Assembly: GCA_020086605.1 (NCBI GenBank) | Contig: JACBWW010000015.1 | Location: 25,114,483-25,178,482 of the forward strand | Direction: 5' to 3' | Source: Lanius collurio | Taxonomy: Eukaryota > Chordata > Aves > Passeriformes > Laniidae | DNA length: 64,000 nt | Shown here: one piece after another, positions 37,913-50,400 of the stretch | Numbering within the stretch: the stretch's first letter is position 1 | How the letters are laid out: every line of letters begins with the position of its first letter | Position numbers and translations under genes: made by a program | The notes under the pieces: model-generated | Seen by the model: only the letters and a program-made list of their open reading frames with translations | Told to the model about the DNA's origin: nothing | Database searches by the model: none

Positions 37913-40900
37913 CTAAACGACAGCATGAAGAAAAGGAAAGAAAAAACAACAAGTAAGCTTACAGCGACAGTAGGAGAAACATGAGTAAAAAGCAAATTGA
38001 TGATATGCAGAAAAGAGAGTTAACGGAAATAATTTCCACTGCCCAGAATACATGAATTTGTTACAAGGTTTATTTCAGATTAAAAATATTGACATTTCAG
38101 ACAGAAAAAATATATTTTACGCACAATATTCAGTAGTCTACATTTTTATTTAAAAAATTATCACATTTAAACTGTTTTCCAACGCCATTATAAAATGTTC
38201 AGCGTGCAACACAAATGAAGAAATAATGCCAGGAAATTTAAGAAAAGTCTAAAGCTGGTAATGGCCATGCTTGAAAAGACAAGCACTGTCATTGTCACTT
38301 CCAAAGTCTTAAAATGAATGGCTTTACTTACTTTTAGTTATAATAACCCTGGCAGTTGAAACTGAAATCTGTTTCCTTGCTAAAAATGTTTTGCCGTCCA
38401 TCTTTTCTAGCAGTGCTTTGTAAGAGTATGACTTTGCTCATCATGGGGCTGTGCTGGCATTTTACAAACTTTGATAAGTCTGATTTTTACTTTAACCAAA
38501 CATATGGCAAACTACATGGACTTGGCAAAAAACAAAAACTAAGAGGAACAGTAGTTTGAATAATGGCATTGCTAAATGAAGCTGTTAAGAAAGGCTTGAA
38601 ACAAGAGTCAGAGAATAAGATGAAGAGGCAGTGATAATGCTCAGCTTCCTCCACTCTTCAGTGGTCTGTGGCATGTTGGATTTTAACTAGAGCTTGTTTA
38701 TGGTCATTAATGCTTGTTAACACCTTTTCTCAAAATTGGTTCTGACAAAAAGTGTTAGGATGTTTTCCTGTGTTGCAGAGACTGAGCCACTGTCAGCTTC
38801 CAATGGCAGTGAGCACTCAGCCCCTCACCTACCACTGCCTCCTTCCTCTATACTCTGTGTAGATCAAGGAATTGCTTATGCCACTTGGACATAGGATTTT
38901 GGCCTTTTAGGGTCTGATTCCCCACCTCTTTCCAAGGGTAATTTTAAGGACTTCCTGCCCCTGATGATTCTCTGCTACAGATGTGGCAGCTTCGGCTTAA
39001 GCAGAGGTATTTTAAAACACCTAAGTGGGGAGGGAAAAAGAAATGGGTGGACCAGATTAGTCCCTTGTTCCTTAGGGTGTCCTTCCTCATCCACCGCCAT
39101 CATCACATGTAGTGTATGAAGGTGCAAAAAAAATAGTATCTTTAGTGATGTGGGATGAGTTAGTTGGATGGTGTTAGCTAACAATGCCTCACTGCATGCC
39201 AATCACAGCCAAGGCACACCCAGAGATGATGACAGCATCTACTTTTACAATGCACTATCCTGGCTTTAGCATTCCTGCTGGTGCAGCATCTGTAAACCCC
39301 ACAGGGCCACCAAGACCACTAGGCCTGGTTGGTTTTGCTGTTCTTTATTTCTGCCATGGGATCTCCTAATATTCACCGTTTGTAACTGTCCAGGGACCTA
39401 ACCAGTTTGAAAACTATTATCTATAGCAGTTCTGTGGTCATTAATTAACTAGCATCCTCCTGAAAATAATGGAATCTCCTCCCTCTGAAGTCAATGGCAA
39501 AACTACAGGAGTTCAAAATGACACCAGTATTGGTCCCACTCTCTTTCTTCACCCTCCATGGATGAAGCCTTGGATAGGTTTCTCTGTTACTCATCTGACT
39601 GTGTTGAAGAGAATAGCATTTGCAAAAAAAAATATGCTGTTTCTGTGGAATAACATTCTGTTAGCTCAGGTAACTGTATCAGATTCTAATATTAAAAATT
39701 TGAATATCACACAATTATTGAAATACATGTCACACACATTTCTGCCCAAATCACCTGGGTTCATTTGAGGCACCCAGGCCTGAACATCAGGACTCCTCTT
39801 AAGGCAAATGCTCACCCAGCATCACCTGTTGCCATTTGATTTAGAAGTCTCCCACACTTCAATGTTATACAAGAAACTAGTCAGAACATCAAAGCTCATT
39901 TCAACATGTGCAGTACATTGAAATTCTTAAAATTCAGAGCATTACCTGTTTATCAGTGGCCCCTTTTTAAAAAAGCATTCTTGGAAGCAAATTTATTGCA
40001 CAAAGTTAGCATAGTTTAGGAAATTAATAAACAGCAAAAAGGTCAGAAACACATGTGCTTTCCTTGTGCTTTGAATGCAAATACCCTAGTGATACAGTTC
40101 AACCTCTATTTCTTCTGTCAGAAACAACATGCTGCCATAGAGTACAAAGGGGGCTTTCCTGCTTGCATTATAACCATCATTATTTTCCCTCTCTTGGAGA
40201 TCCTCTACTGGGAAGTGATACCTTCATTGATAGCGGAGAGCTGTCAGAATGCTGGCACACTTGCGCTGGAACACAATGTTACTCTGCAACTGTTCAGCCA
40301 CCTTTTAAGTAAGACCAAAAGAAAAAAAAATCCCATGGAAGTGGCAGAGCAGGATGGAGCCGCCAAGAGACAGGAGCTATCAGAGCTCCACACTCTCCAT
40401 CTCCTCCTCAGGCCCTACTTAAACACATCTGCCTCTCCCTCGTGGAAGCATGAGGACATCAGCTTACAAACACTGTCCCTTCCCACAGAAGCCAGAGCAG
40501 AGACAAACATGTAGGTGACAAGAGAGTGATTTCCATAGCAGAAACCTCCATCAGGTACAACTGACTCTGCCTATTTTCTGTTGCCAAAAGAAGGATATCA
40601 AAGATTATCTAGATGCACTACACCTTTTTTCTATTTTTTTTCCCCTAGTGGCACATACAAAATGTATAAATGCAAACGGCAAAACATTTCTTATCTCAGC
40701 TCTGCTCTTTGGACCTGGCTTTTACTTCTTGCTTCAGCTGTCATTTTTCTTAGAGATCAAGGGCAGTTTTGTTTTATTTTGCTTTTTACACCCTGTGCAA
40801 AACAGTGCACTGCTGACCACATTTTTCTAGGGCATTTCAAATGCTAGCAGCTTTGGTGGCAAAGGCCAGTTTAGCTTCACTTACCTTCAGAGGTGTTCCT

Positions 40901-40970
40901 GTTTCTGAAATTAATGGTTTAACAAGGAAATGTGCTGACAACAAAGAGAGGAATGGATGCGTCCAACAAA

Positions 40971-40990
40971 ACACACACACACACACACAC
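40971..40990. repeat. (AC)10 microsatellite in the ADGRL3 intron
   Basis: Ten AC units on plus, (GU)10 in the transcript, about 330 nt downstream of the 5' splice site of the 129-nt exon. Confidence 0.92.
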
Positions 40991-41183
40991 GACCAAAACA
41001 ATACAAAAACAAGGAGACTGAATAAAAAAAATCAAAATCAAAACACTTTGAATGCTTGGAGTAAAACTGACAAGAGTCTTTCAAAGTGAATTTGATCGCT
41101 CATGGAAAAATAGCATCTGGAAGATGGAAAGATGCATTGAAATGAAAGGAAGGGGAGGGGATCTTTTTTTTGTGCCCAGTTCC

Positions 41184-41253
41184 AAAAAAAAAAAAAAAAG
41201 TGTGTGTGTATGGGGAGAGAAAAAGAAAAAGGAAGAAAAAAAAAGAAAGAAAT
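41184..41253. repeat. A16 + (GT)n + purine-rich low-complexity tract
   Basis: On the plus strand A16, GTGTGTGTG, then GGGGAGAGAAAAAGAAAAAGG and more A/G. In the transcript this is a long U/C tract 65-135 nt after the 129-nt exon. Confidence 0.88.
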
Positions 41254-41318
41254 GGGCCAAAATAAGCCACAGAAAATGGAATTCTCACTAGAAAAATTAG
41301 AGAGAAACTCCAGCACAC

Positions 41319-41447
41319 CTTGTGCGTTGTACATGCTGGCAGAAGGGTTGTTATAGACGGCCGATTCCCCGAGCAATGTATTATAAGGGTTGTTAGTGCC
41401 ATGAGGACGAAGCAGAGCATTGGTTATAAGATGATTAGCCATGGCTC
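41319..41447 (-). CDS. ADGRL3: ADGRL3 in-frame cassette exon of the cytoplasmic tail ([12 protein letters not shown]...)
   Basis: This 129-nt exon has 2 + 42x3 + 1 bases. It encodes (G)[16 protein letters not shown], then [10 protein letters not shown] and ends SMYNAQ. The segment is a known latrophilin tail module. The acceptor lies behind a long pyrimidine tract (TTTTTTTTCTCTGTCTTTC) and ends CTGCTCCAG before 41447. The donor is GCACAAG|GTGTGC after 41319, weaker than a GTAAG/GTGAG consensus. Length is a multiple of three and both ends are phase 1, so it can be skipped or included without altering the downstream frame. That is the signature of a cassette exon, and mammalian ADGRL3 transcripts vary in this part of the tail. 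Its downstream intron carries a pyrimidine-rich tract and a (GT)10 repeat on the transcribed strand. The borders are seen directly; optional use in this species is inferred. Confidence 0.9.
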
Positions 41448-44400
41448 CTGGAGCAGCCCGATAGAAAGACAGAGAAAAAAAACAACAAAAAAGGTCAATC
41501 AGGCAAATGTGGTATTAAAAAAAAGGGAAAAAAGAACATTCAGAATGACAACAGTTGAAATAGTCCTGATTACAAGCAGCCAGCTAATTAGACTTGGAAA
41601 ACTGTATGCCACTAAAGCAGAACAGATGTTACTGACGATGCACAAATCCAAACCAACGCAAAAGAAAATGTATCAGAAAGCGGATAAGCTACATTTATGG
41701 TGGTTCCCCAGTTGCTCAGAGTGTAAGCAAGGCTGCGCCCACATGCTTGCTACAAAGAAAGAAAGGAAGATGGCAGCCTACACAATGTGGGGGGAAAAAC
41801 TCTCCGGAAAGTGCCAAATGAATAAAAAAAAAAAAATATATATATATAATGACTAACAGACAACAGCACATTCAACTCCCACCATGTGCTAGGATCTCTT
41901 TTACCAGTCCTTTGCAACACATCTAAATCAAAAAAAGCAGAATTAAAGAGAAAGGACAGAGAAAGCAGCCTCTCCAAAGGCTCTCAGCATTTCTCAGACA
42001 GCAGCTGTTTCTCATGTCTAAGAGGGCAAGTTTCACATCAACTACTTCTCTGATACCACTGTCAAGAACATCCACCACCACTTGAATCCATCTTGGAAGG
42101 TGAGAGCACTACAGCTCCGTCAGGCATTTCTATAAGGAATGAGAGGAGCCACGAAGTGCACATCTCAAGGTTCTCTGTGTGTCCCACAAACACCTTTTTT
42201 CCCCACTCCCGCACCTCTTTCCTGCTCTTTCCAAGCACTCAGCCAGCAGGTGTCCTTTGCTCTTTGGTTTATCCCTTGGAGACACAGCCTCTGGACTTGT
42301 GCTTTTCGGGATCACCATGGCTTGGCAGGTGGCTGCCAAGACCTACCTACTATTTCAATTTGCAGGCATCAACTCAGAAGCAAAGTCTCCCCCTACCTTT
42401 TAGCTGACCTACAGGATGAAAAACCCTTAAGCCCTTGCTGTGAACCTCTTCTATTCTCCAGAGACATGACTGAATTAAAAAACTTGCCCTTCAGGGCCAT
42501 TCCCACTGAGGTCTAGAGCAGGAAGGATGACCACGGTTTTTAACTGTCAGGACTAAACTCTTAGGACAAAACCTTTCTGCCAGGAAAGTAAGTCACTGGT
42601 AGGGCAATTAGAGCTAGCCAGGACAGGACTGTCAGAGGGCTCAGGTGACCTGGCTGTCACCAACATCCGACAGCCTCAACCCAGAAGTAACTGAAAAGCC
42701 AATCCTCGAAACCAGTAACCCTTTCGGGAATATTGCTACCAGTGTCTGAGGCATGGTGACCCCATTGCCTCTCTGAGGTGTGGAGATGGCGCCAAGCTGA
42801 GGTGAAGGCTGTCTTTGCAAGGCATGTGGGGCACTGGGTACAATCTTTTTCTCTGGATGGAGTTGCTGAGGATATATAGGCCCTGAGGGTCTCTGGCTAG
42901 TACAAATCTCCTTTACAGAGAGCTCTCTGAAAGCACACACCTACCGGTTATTTACAGAAAGGCAAAAACTGGCCAAACCTCAGGCTAGGTGGAGGCTGCC
43001 TCCTGCTGCGTTTGTATGCAGGCCTGGGATGGCATTTCCCTGTGTCTGCGCAGGTAGAGGAGAGAGCAGAGTGTTTCTTTCTTCTCCCACATCATCCCCC
43101 AGCACTTCCCAGCCCCAGGCGTATGGCATTAGCAGATCACTTAATTGGTCTTTTGAGCACAGGACAAAGTAGAAGGCAGCGTTGTATGGGGGCTGCATGC
43201 CAGGGAGGCTCCTCAACACATGCAGCTGGAAAAAAAAGACTTGTTTTCTCTCACCTGATGTTTTTGTCTATGCTGATGGAAAGCAAGATGAGCTGCTGTG
43301 TTTGAAAATAAGGAAACAAAGCTGTCTCCTGTAAGAAAACATTATATGAACGCTTAACTAAGTAACTTTGAATGTAACTAATAGGTAAATGAGTCAATTC
43401 TTTCTTTCTGGTAATGTGTTTTCTCTCAATCTCACATACATCTGGGATGAGGGACTGTAGGAACCATTTATCTTCTTGCACTAGTTTTATACCAGTGAGC
43501 ACTAAGTCCATTAAAATTGTTTCTGCTTTCATTCCACTTTTAATCAAGCCTGGCCATAAAAGATTCAAAAAGGGGCTCACTTTATACAGGTAATGAGAAT
43601 GTCCAGAGTTAATGCCAGCCATAAACTCAGAAGTGATATAATCCTCCCATTTGAGATTTAACCCAATCTCAAACTCAGTCCCTATGAGAATTGATATGAA
43701 AAATATACCCATGGTGGGCTTTTCAGCACTTTAGCTTGAGGCATCTTTAAATGCCAGTTGCCAGAAAGAGCATCTCACTCAATATATCTATAGCCCGATC
43801 TTGTCTAGCGAATCCCAGCAGGCAGGAACAAGCTGATCCCACCATGGCTGGGCAGCAGGAGCTGTTTTGCATGAGGGATGCTCTCAGGCTGCAACAAGAA
43901 AGAAGGGATCAACCTGCATCAGCACTTAAATGTAGGTTTTGCTTGCCTACATTTGCCAGCATGGTGGGCTCTGGAATGAGCTGAATTCACACAAATTTGG
44001 CTCTCGCAGCCAACTTTTAACACAGTTCCATGATTCTGACTACCAACTTGCAAAAAAAGTTTAAAAAACAGAAGAAGTAAGTAATTTTTGCTCTCAAGTG
44101 TGTAAAAGACAGGGGTAGTACTACAGCCACACATACCAATATGCATCAACTGAGCAAAAAACCCACATCTTCTGCCTTCCTCTCCCTTGATTACATTAAG
44201 ATTTTTTAATTTACTGTTCAAAATGCCAGTTTCAATGGCAGTGCTGAGTAAATCTCCTGGTGCAAGTCCAAAACAAACACTCTGCTATATCTTTCATTAC
44301 TTTTAGAGACCCAGCTGGGCCCTATACCCTCTGCAGCAGGTTCCCGTCATGGCAAACTTCAGACTCTCACAATAAATGCAACTTTGGCATCTTAAATACA

Positions 44401-47400
44401 AAATGATAAGTACCCTGTATTCATAAATTTGGGCTCTTTTTTCTCACTAACTGCTCTTGAGTTGCAAAATTCCCAGGCTAAAAGGGTACGGAGAGAGGAC
44501 TGCATCCAGGCTCCAAAAAGCCTATAGTTAAAGCTTTTGATAAAACAGTAATATACCAAAAAAAAAAAACCAAAAATCCAAACCCTCATTATTTGGTTTC
44601 TCTTTCCCAGGAGAAAGAAAGAAAACTGTAATACCAGCCATACATTTAAGTATCATTCTGTCTTTTTCATACCAATTTATCATTGCTATAGCAACCAACA
44701 GGACTATTAGGAAGAGTGGATTAGGTCTGCAGATGAGGCACGAGCTGAAGGAGCAGGTAGACTATGGAACTATGACCTCATTTGCATGAAAATGGCCTTG
44801 GTAATAGAAAGCCAACAAAATCCCAATAAAGTAAGAATGGGATCATGGTAGCACACTCTCCCAAAACACCATGGGGAAAAGCAGTGAGCATTATTCTGCA
44901 GTCCTGTGTGTGAGTGTGCATCACTGGGGCTGCAATTACAAAAGTCAGTGCATGTCCAGGGGCCTAAAAACCAGAAAGATCAGGGCTGCATGTTCCTGTC
45001 AGCCACCTGGAATCTCCTCCTGGCAGAGCATACTGTCTGGCCCAGTGTTGGCGATATGCCTAATATCCTCAGCAGGCACCAGTTATTATCACTTATTTAT
45101 TCCCTTGCTGCTGGATCCTCGGTTCTCAGCATCTGTGATGCATACAGAGCTCTCCTAGCAAACCCCACAGCTCTGTATCATTTTTGCTTTCCTACATCCC
45201 AGCAATAGCAGCCCTATACAAATCCCTCCTTTGCCATCTGCTGAACCACCTAAGCCCAGCACACAGCCACCATTCTTTATTTACCCAGGGGAACTGCCTT
45301 CTACCCAGCTGTGCTGAATCACCTTCAGCTCTGCTAGTGAAAGGTACCCTACTGAATGCAAATGCATCCTGTTTCCAAACCCCATCAAGCTGTGCACATG
45401 TGGGAGCACGAATTTGGAGTTGGAAAAAAAGATGGGTTCAAATGCCCAGGTTCACCTTTTACAGCATGATGAGACCATCACAACCAGGAAACATTTAACA
45501 GCAGAATTCACACTTCTACAAAAACATTCCCTGCAACCACACTGGTACAACTACAGTTCCAAGTCTCCTTGTTTCCACTGGTATTCAACAAAGTTCAGAG
45601 CAAAACACAGCTTCTGGGTCAGCTCTAATATCCAAAATTACATTCAAATTCGGGTGTCTGGAAAGGCCAGTGCTCAGTTCAAGTCTTCCTGACACTGGAT
45701 TTCCTCAAGCGAAACATTTACATGCTGTGACCACAAGGAGAAAGAAATTATGGTCTTTCAGAAGGCAAGTATTCACTGGGTAACACATGCTCCTGCCCCT
45801 CTCACAGCATCAGCGATCCTCATGATTCAAGCACCACCGATCCAGCCTCACTGGGTTTAAAAGGCAGGGAGAAGCCATGGCCTGTGCTCAGGGTGCATGG
45901 AGAAATCTGGAGGGTTGAATTTTTGACTTGCAAACTGAGAAAAACTGTTAGGAAAACCAACTAGGACAAAGAAAATGAAAATCTCACAATTTTTAACGCC
46001 ACTGTAACCAGACACAAAGGATTCAGATAACCACAGTTAGCTGCATTCTGTGCCTATGAAAGTAGGTATTATTTTAATGACAGTATGCAACCAAATGGTA
46101 CTTTTTTCTTTCCTTTCTAAGGTAGAAATTGATGTCCTTGATGCACGACAACATTGAATATAGCAATAATTTTTTGGAAGAGATTTGTGTAATGACTACA
46201 TGAGAAAACTGCACCTTGTTAAACACAAGTATGGTTTATTCACTCACTGAAAGGATGAAAATTATGATGACAAGCACATGTTGCCAGACTCTAGACTGCA
46301 TCACTCAGGAACAAAATTTGAAAAAATTTCTTGTGGGCAGCTGGCGGACAAAGCCATACAAAGACACTGAGGTTACCTTGAATCATCTGCATGGCCTACC
46401 CAGCTGGAAGGGAAATGGATTCAACTGCTCCTACAGATTTTCTGAATAATACTATCACTCACCATGGCTCTGCCTGGCTGAAAGGGTTTGAGCAGCACTG
46501 CTTTAACTGAGATCATTTGTCTGCACAGGTAACACCACCACCATCTTCTTTGACTTCTGGTCTTTTCAGTTGCATACCAAAATCAGCTTTATGTTTGCTA
46601 TGTGCATTTTAGCAGGGGATGGAGAGACTTCCCCAACACCCAGCAGATGTGACAGAAGAGCAGTTTGGCTGAGATAGGAGAATAGACCAGCTTACAAATT
46701 TAACTGGATGGACTACTGAATTCTTTAAAAAAGTCCATAAGAAATCAGTATTTTCCAAATTAAATGTTTTCACTTTTTGTTCCAAAAGAGTGACTTGTAT
46801 GAAAGCTGGCTTTGACTTTTTTGTATTATGTCAACTTTTTACTAGAGTAGAAACAAATAGTTCAGAAAAAGCACATCTGAGTCGTAACAAAATGTTTCAT
46901 TGTCTCTGACCGAGCAATTCCAAAATGTAGATTTTCTTGGGCTCTTTTTGTTTGTTTCAGAAGAAAATATATGTACTGCTGTGCTCTCGATCAATCTCAG
47001 TCCTGTTTCCTCCCTATTTTGCCAACAATGCATCTCCCTTTCTGCAAGGTAAGGGCACAATGCTGTACTCCGGCCTGCTCTGACTCCTGAAGCACTCAAC
47101 TTATCTTGCAGTTCACAATCACCATGAACCAGGTCAGCTTCTTGCACATCATGTCCTTGACTTCAGACTACCCTGCAGAGATATGTGACAGCCAGGAAGA
47201 ACATGGACCATTCCCTGAAGGTAGTGCAGTTCCTCACCTATGAGGGGACATGGTTTAGCCTGGACACAAATGGTGTGGTAAGAGCTCATTCTCTCCCTAA
47301 GTGTCCATTGAAACAACCCCACAACACATGCTGCCTTACCCTAAGTGTAGTAAATAACTCAGACTTGAATGTCGCTGGAATAGCGTCTCTGCACTGATTT

Positions 47401-50400
47401 CAGTTTGTAAATCCCGGCTGGTTTTATACTTCACTTAGTATTAACTCACTCCACTTTGCTCCCAGGGAAACAAAAGTAGGTTTGTAGGAGTCAAAGCTGT
47501 AGTGTTTGAGACTTTCCTTACCAGCATGCCACAGTGTCCTTTTCTACAGGTAGAGTTTTCAAGTATTTAAAGAATCTCGGTCTTCCGTGTGTGCACAGTT
47601 TTTTCCAACAATAAATGCAATTATGAAAAGCAAAATCACACATATTTGCTGGAGAACAACAGGTATTTTCAGCATTTTTTCGAGTTCCTTCCAACGAATG
47701 CTCTGACATTTAGATTTATCGAGCTGTGTTCTTATAATAGCCAACAGGATTCAGTTAATAAACTTCAATAAACTTCCCTATTAAATTTATCTCAAATAGG
47801 TTTGTTGTCACTTGCAGCATCTAATCTATTCATTGTGAAGCTATTAATACTGACTGCAGTGAAATGGAGTTTCAGCAAATGAGGTTGTTAAGCTCTGGGC
47901 CATCTTCTGCCAAATGAAACAACCCATGTTTTTATGCAGAGACAGGGGAGTGAAAGTATCTCTTTGCCCCTTTCTTTCCCGTTTTTCCTTTGGCAATGAT
48001 TTCAGATGACAAATCTCTGCTGGATTATAACCTGCAGGCTGTATTCAAAACACACAGCTAGTCCACATCGATTTATAAATATTTGCTCACTCACTAATTA
48101 CTTTTTCACTGCCTAGAGCAGAAACACTGTCCCAGGATGGGACATTTCTTTAAACCACCACAACCCCTTCCAAGGGTTTATACCACATTGTATCTCAACT
48201 ATACGAACATGCATTATGTCTAATTGTTCCTGTTTACAATTACTTCTCACTAAACCTGAGGCCTTACCCAAGATGTGCAGAGAGCCCTGCTCGTGGTGAA
48301 AATTGGACAATGCTTACAGGAATCTATAAAAGTAGCTATGCTTTCTTCCTTCCTCCTTCACAGTCATCATATTAAGACTGCTCTGCAGCAGTACTCTGCC
48401 AGATCTAATACTCCCCAAAGCCTGCTCTGATTTCAGAAATTGCCTTGCCCTTACTTTTCCTCTTTAAAGCTGATCCACCTAATGACTGAACTTCCAATTA
48501 TATGGCTGTCAATCCGAAAATCAAAGCCAGTTCGTAATATCTCCCAAAGGAAGAATGTCATGTCACTCACTGAAATCACTGCAACAAATCTCAGCTAACT
48601 CAGTCCCAGGCAGCAGAGAGGCAAAATAAACCAGGAGAATATCAACAATGGGATTCATTTTGCACACAGGCAGAAATAGGAGTTAAACTCCCTAAGTTTT
48701 GATCCTTGATGCAGAAAATCATAATTTTTCTAGCATAAAATGTACAGCTGATTGAAAAAGAGGGGGGGAGGGAAAAGATGAAAACCACCAGAAGCAATCT
48801 GCTAGTCCAAAAGGCTGATGACTTTCCCGTACAAAAAGAAAATATTCCTCTGCTGTCACCTACCTGGAATGTCACTCTGCTTCATATGAGATTATCATGA
48901 TGGGTCATTTTGAGGCCAGTTGCCGACATTTAGCCAAACTAACAGTTGCTTAACAGGGTTGCAGAGATTTTTGGCTTAGAAACAGCAATCCCTTGTGACT
49001 GAACTGGTGCAATGGCATGTGGACTACTCCTCCAAATATGCCCTCTATCTGGGCAATGGGCCCCAGGAAGGGCCATCCATGGGGTCAGGGGAGGAGAAGT
49101 GCATCTGTAAGAGTTACAAGAGGCAACAGAAGAAGCAGAAGGGGGGATGAAACCAAAAAGCTCTGTTAGGAAAATGCCAGTGGTGGTAAGATGAGGAGGT
49201 GAAAGAACAGCCTCTTACACTGGGTAAAATGGAAGTTTTGAAGTCCTGATATAAACTGACTATGCTGGGTTTTTTTGCAGGCTCTCTCTGGACTTGCACT
49301 AATACAAGCACCCAGGGTGCTGGGACAATGAGCACCCTTGAACACCAATCTGCCCAGTGAAGAGCAGGAGCTGGAGCACTCGAGCAGCTGTGGCTGGATG
49401 AGATGCTAGAAAACAGCCCACGGGCTCCCTCTGGATTAGCAGAAAAGGGTTTCTACCCTTCTTCTTACCCCTTCATTTCCACCAAACAGCCAGAGGACAC
49501 TTAAGCACCTCCAAAAACCCCCTTCTCAAGGAGCAGTCTGGACTTAAAAATAATAGCAACTGAACTTCTAATAATATTCCAGAGGGGGAAGAGACTGGTA
49601 CTGCTGTCACCACTTGTGGCTAAACCAGAGGCCTCCAGGCTCCAGGACTGATGGACCCCTTGAAAGAAAGAATACATTTCCCAAGACTAAGGGCTTTGCA
49701 GCGTGAAGGATGATACTCAAGGGCAAGGACTGCTGCATCCCTCAGGTTCATGTAGCACCTTGCCCCTGTCAGCCCAGCAACGGTCAGCACAGACATGTTA
49801 GGCACTGACACCTCTCAGCACTGCACAAAGGGACAGGTTTGGGAGGAAAGTGCTGTGTTTTAGATTTGAAGCAATGACAATGAAGAAGTTACATTTGCAC
49901 ATTGACAGATGATGGTCTCTGAATGGTCACTAAGACTGCTGTCCTTGCCAAGGGTCAACCCGGGCTCAGCTTTGATAATTCCTCAGCATTTACATCCATC
50001 AAATCCTGAGCATCACTGAAAACAGAGCTCACCGCTTTTAAAGAATCTCCAGGGTGTTTTCATATTTGAACAGACATGCCTCTTGCTCTACACCACATAT
50101 CCAGCTGCACAGTGATGGCACTCACAAAGTGTCTGCAGAAGACGGACACTTTTCTTTAGTCCAGTTGTTTTTGAGCTGTTAAGTGCTCAGAAACCAAGAA
50201 TAATGTGCATTTTTATATCCATAAATACTTTGGTGAGTTTTCTCTAGGCATTTACAGATGCATTCATGAACAAGGTGAGCAACTGTGGGCACCTTGGACA
50301 TCCCTTGAGTCCTCTGCACTGAATCTCCTTACCCCAGAAACACAACCAGATCAAGAAATAATGGGATAAAAGTGACCATTAACACTGCTGCCAACATGCA

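Larger units (their letters stand above)
37913..41318 (-). other. ADGRL3: ADGRL3 intron (3.4 kb) between the two alternative exons
   Basis: Begins GTGTGC at 41318 and ends CGTTTAG at 37913. On the transcribed strand it starts with a pyrimidine-rich low-complexity tract, then (GT)10, both within 350 nt of the 129-nt exon. It ends with a long pyrimidine tract before the 52-nt exon. No other exon is recognised. Confidence 0.83.

Noticed and set aside
39470..39570. TGAAGTCAATGG-like words resembling an old archosaur interspersed repeat.
   Set aside because: Only about a dozen bases agree, with no second arm or ends visible. Too little to call an element.
41320..41856. 178-codon plus-strand open frame covering the 129-nt ADGRL3 exon.
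   Set aside because: It is antisense to a well-supported exon and continues into intronic A-rich repeats (KKKKIYIYN end). A shadow frame.
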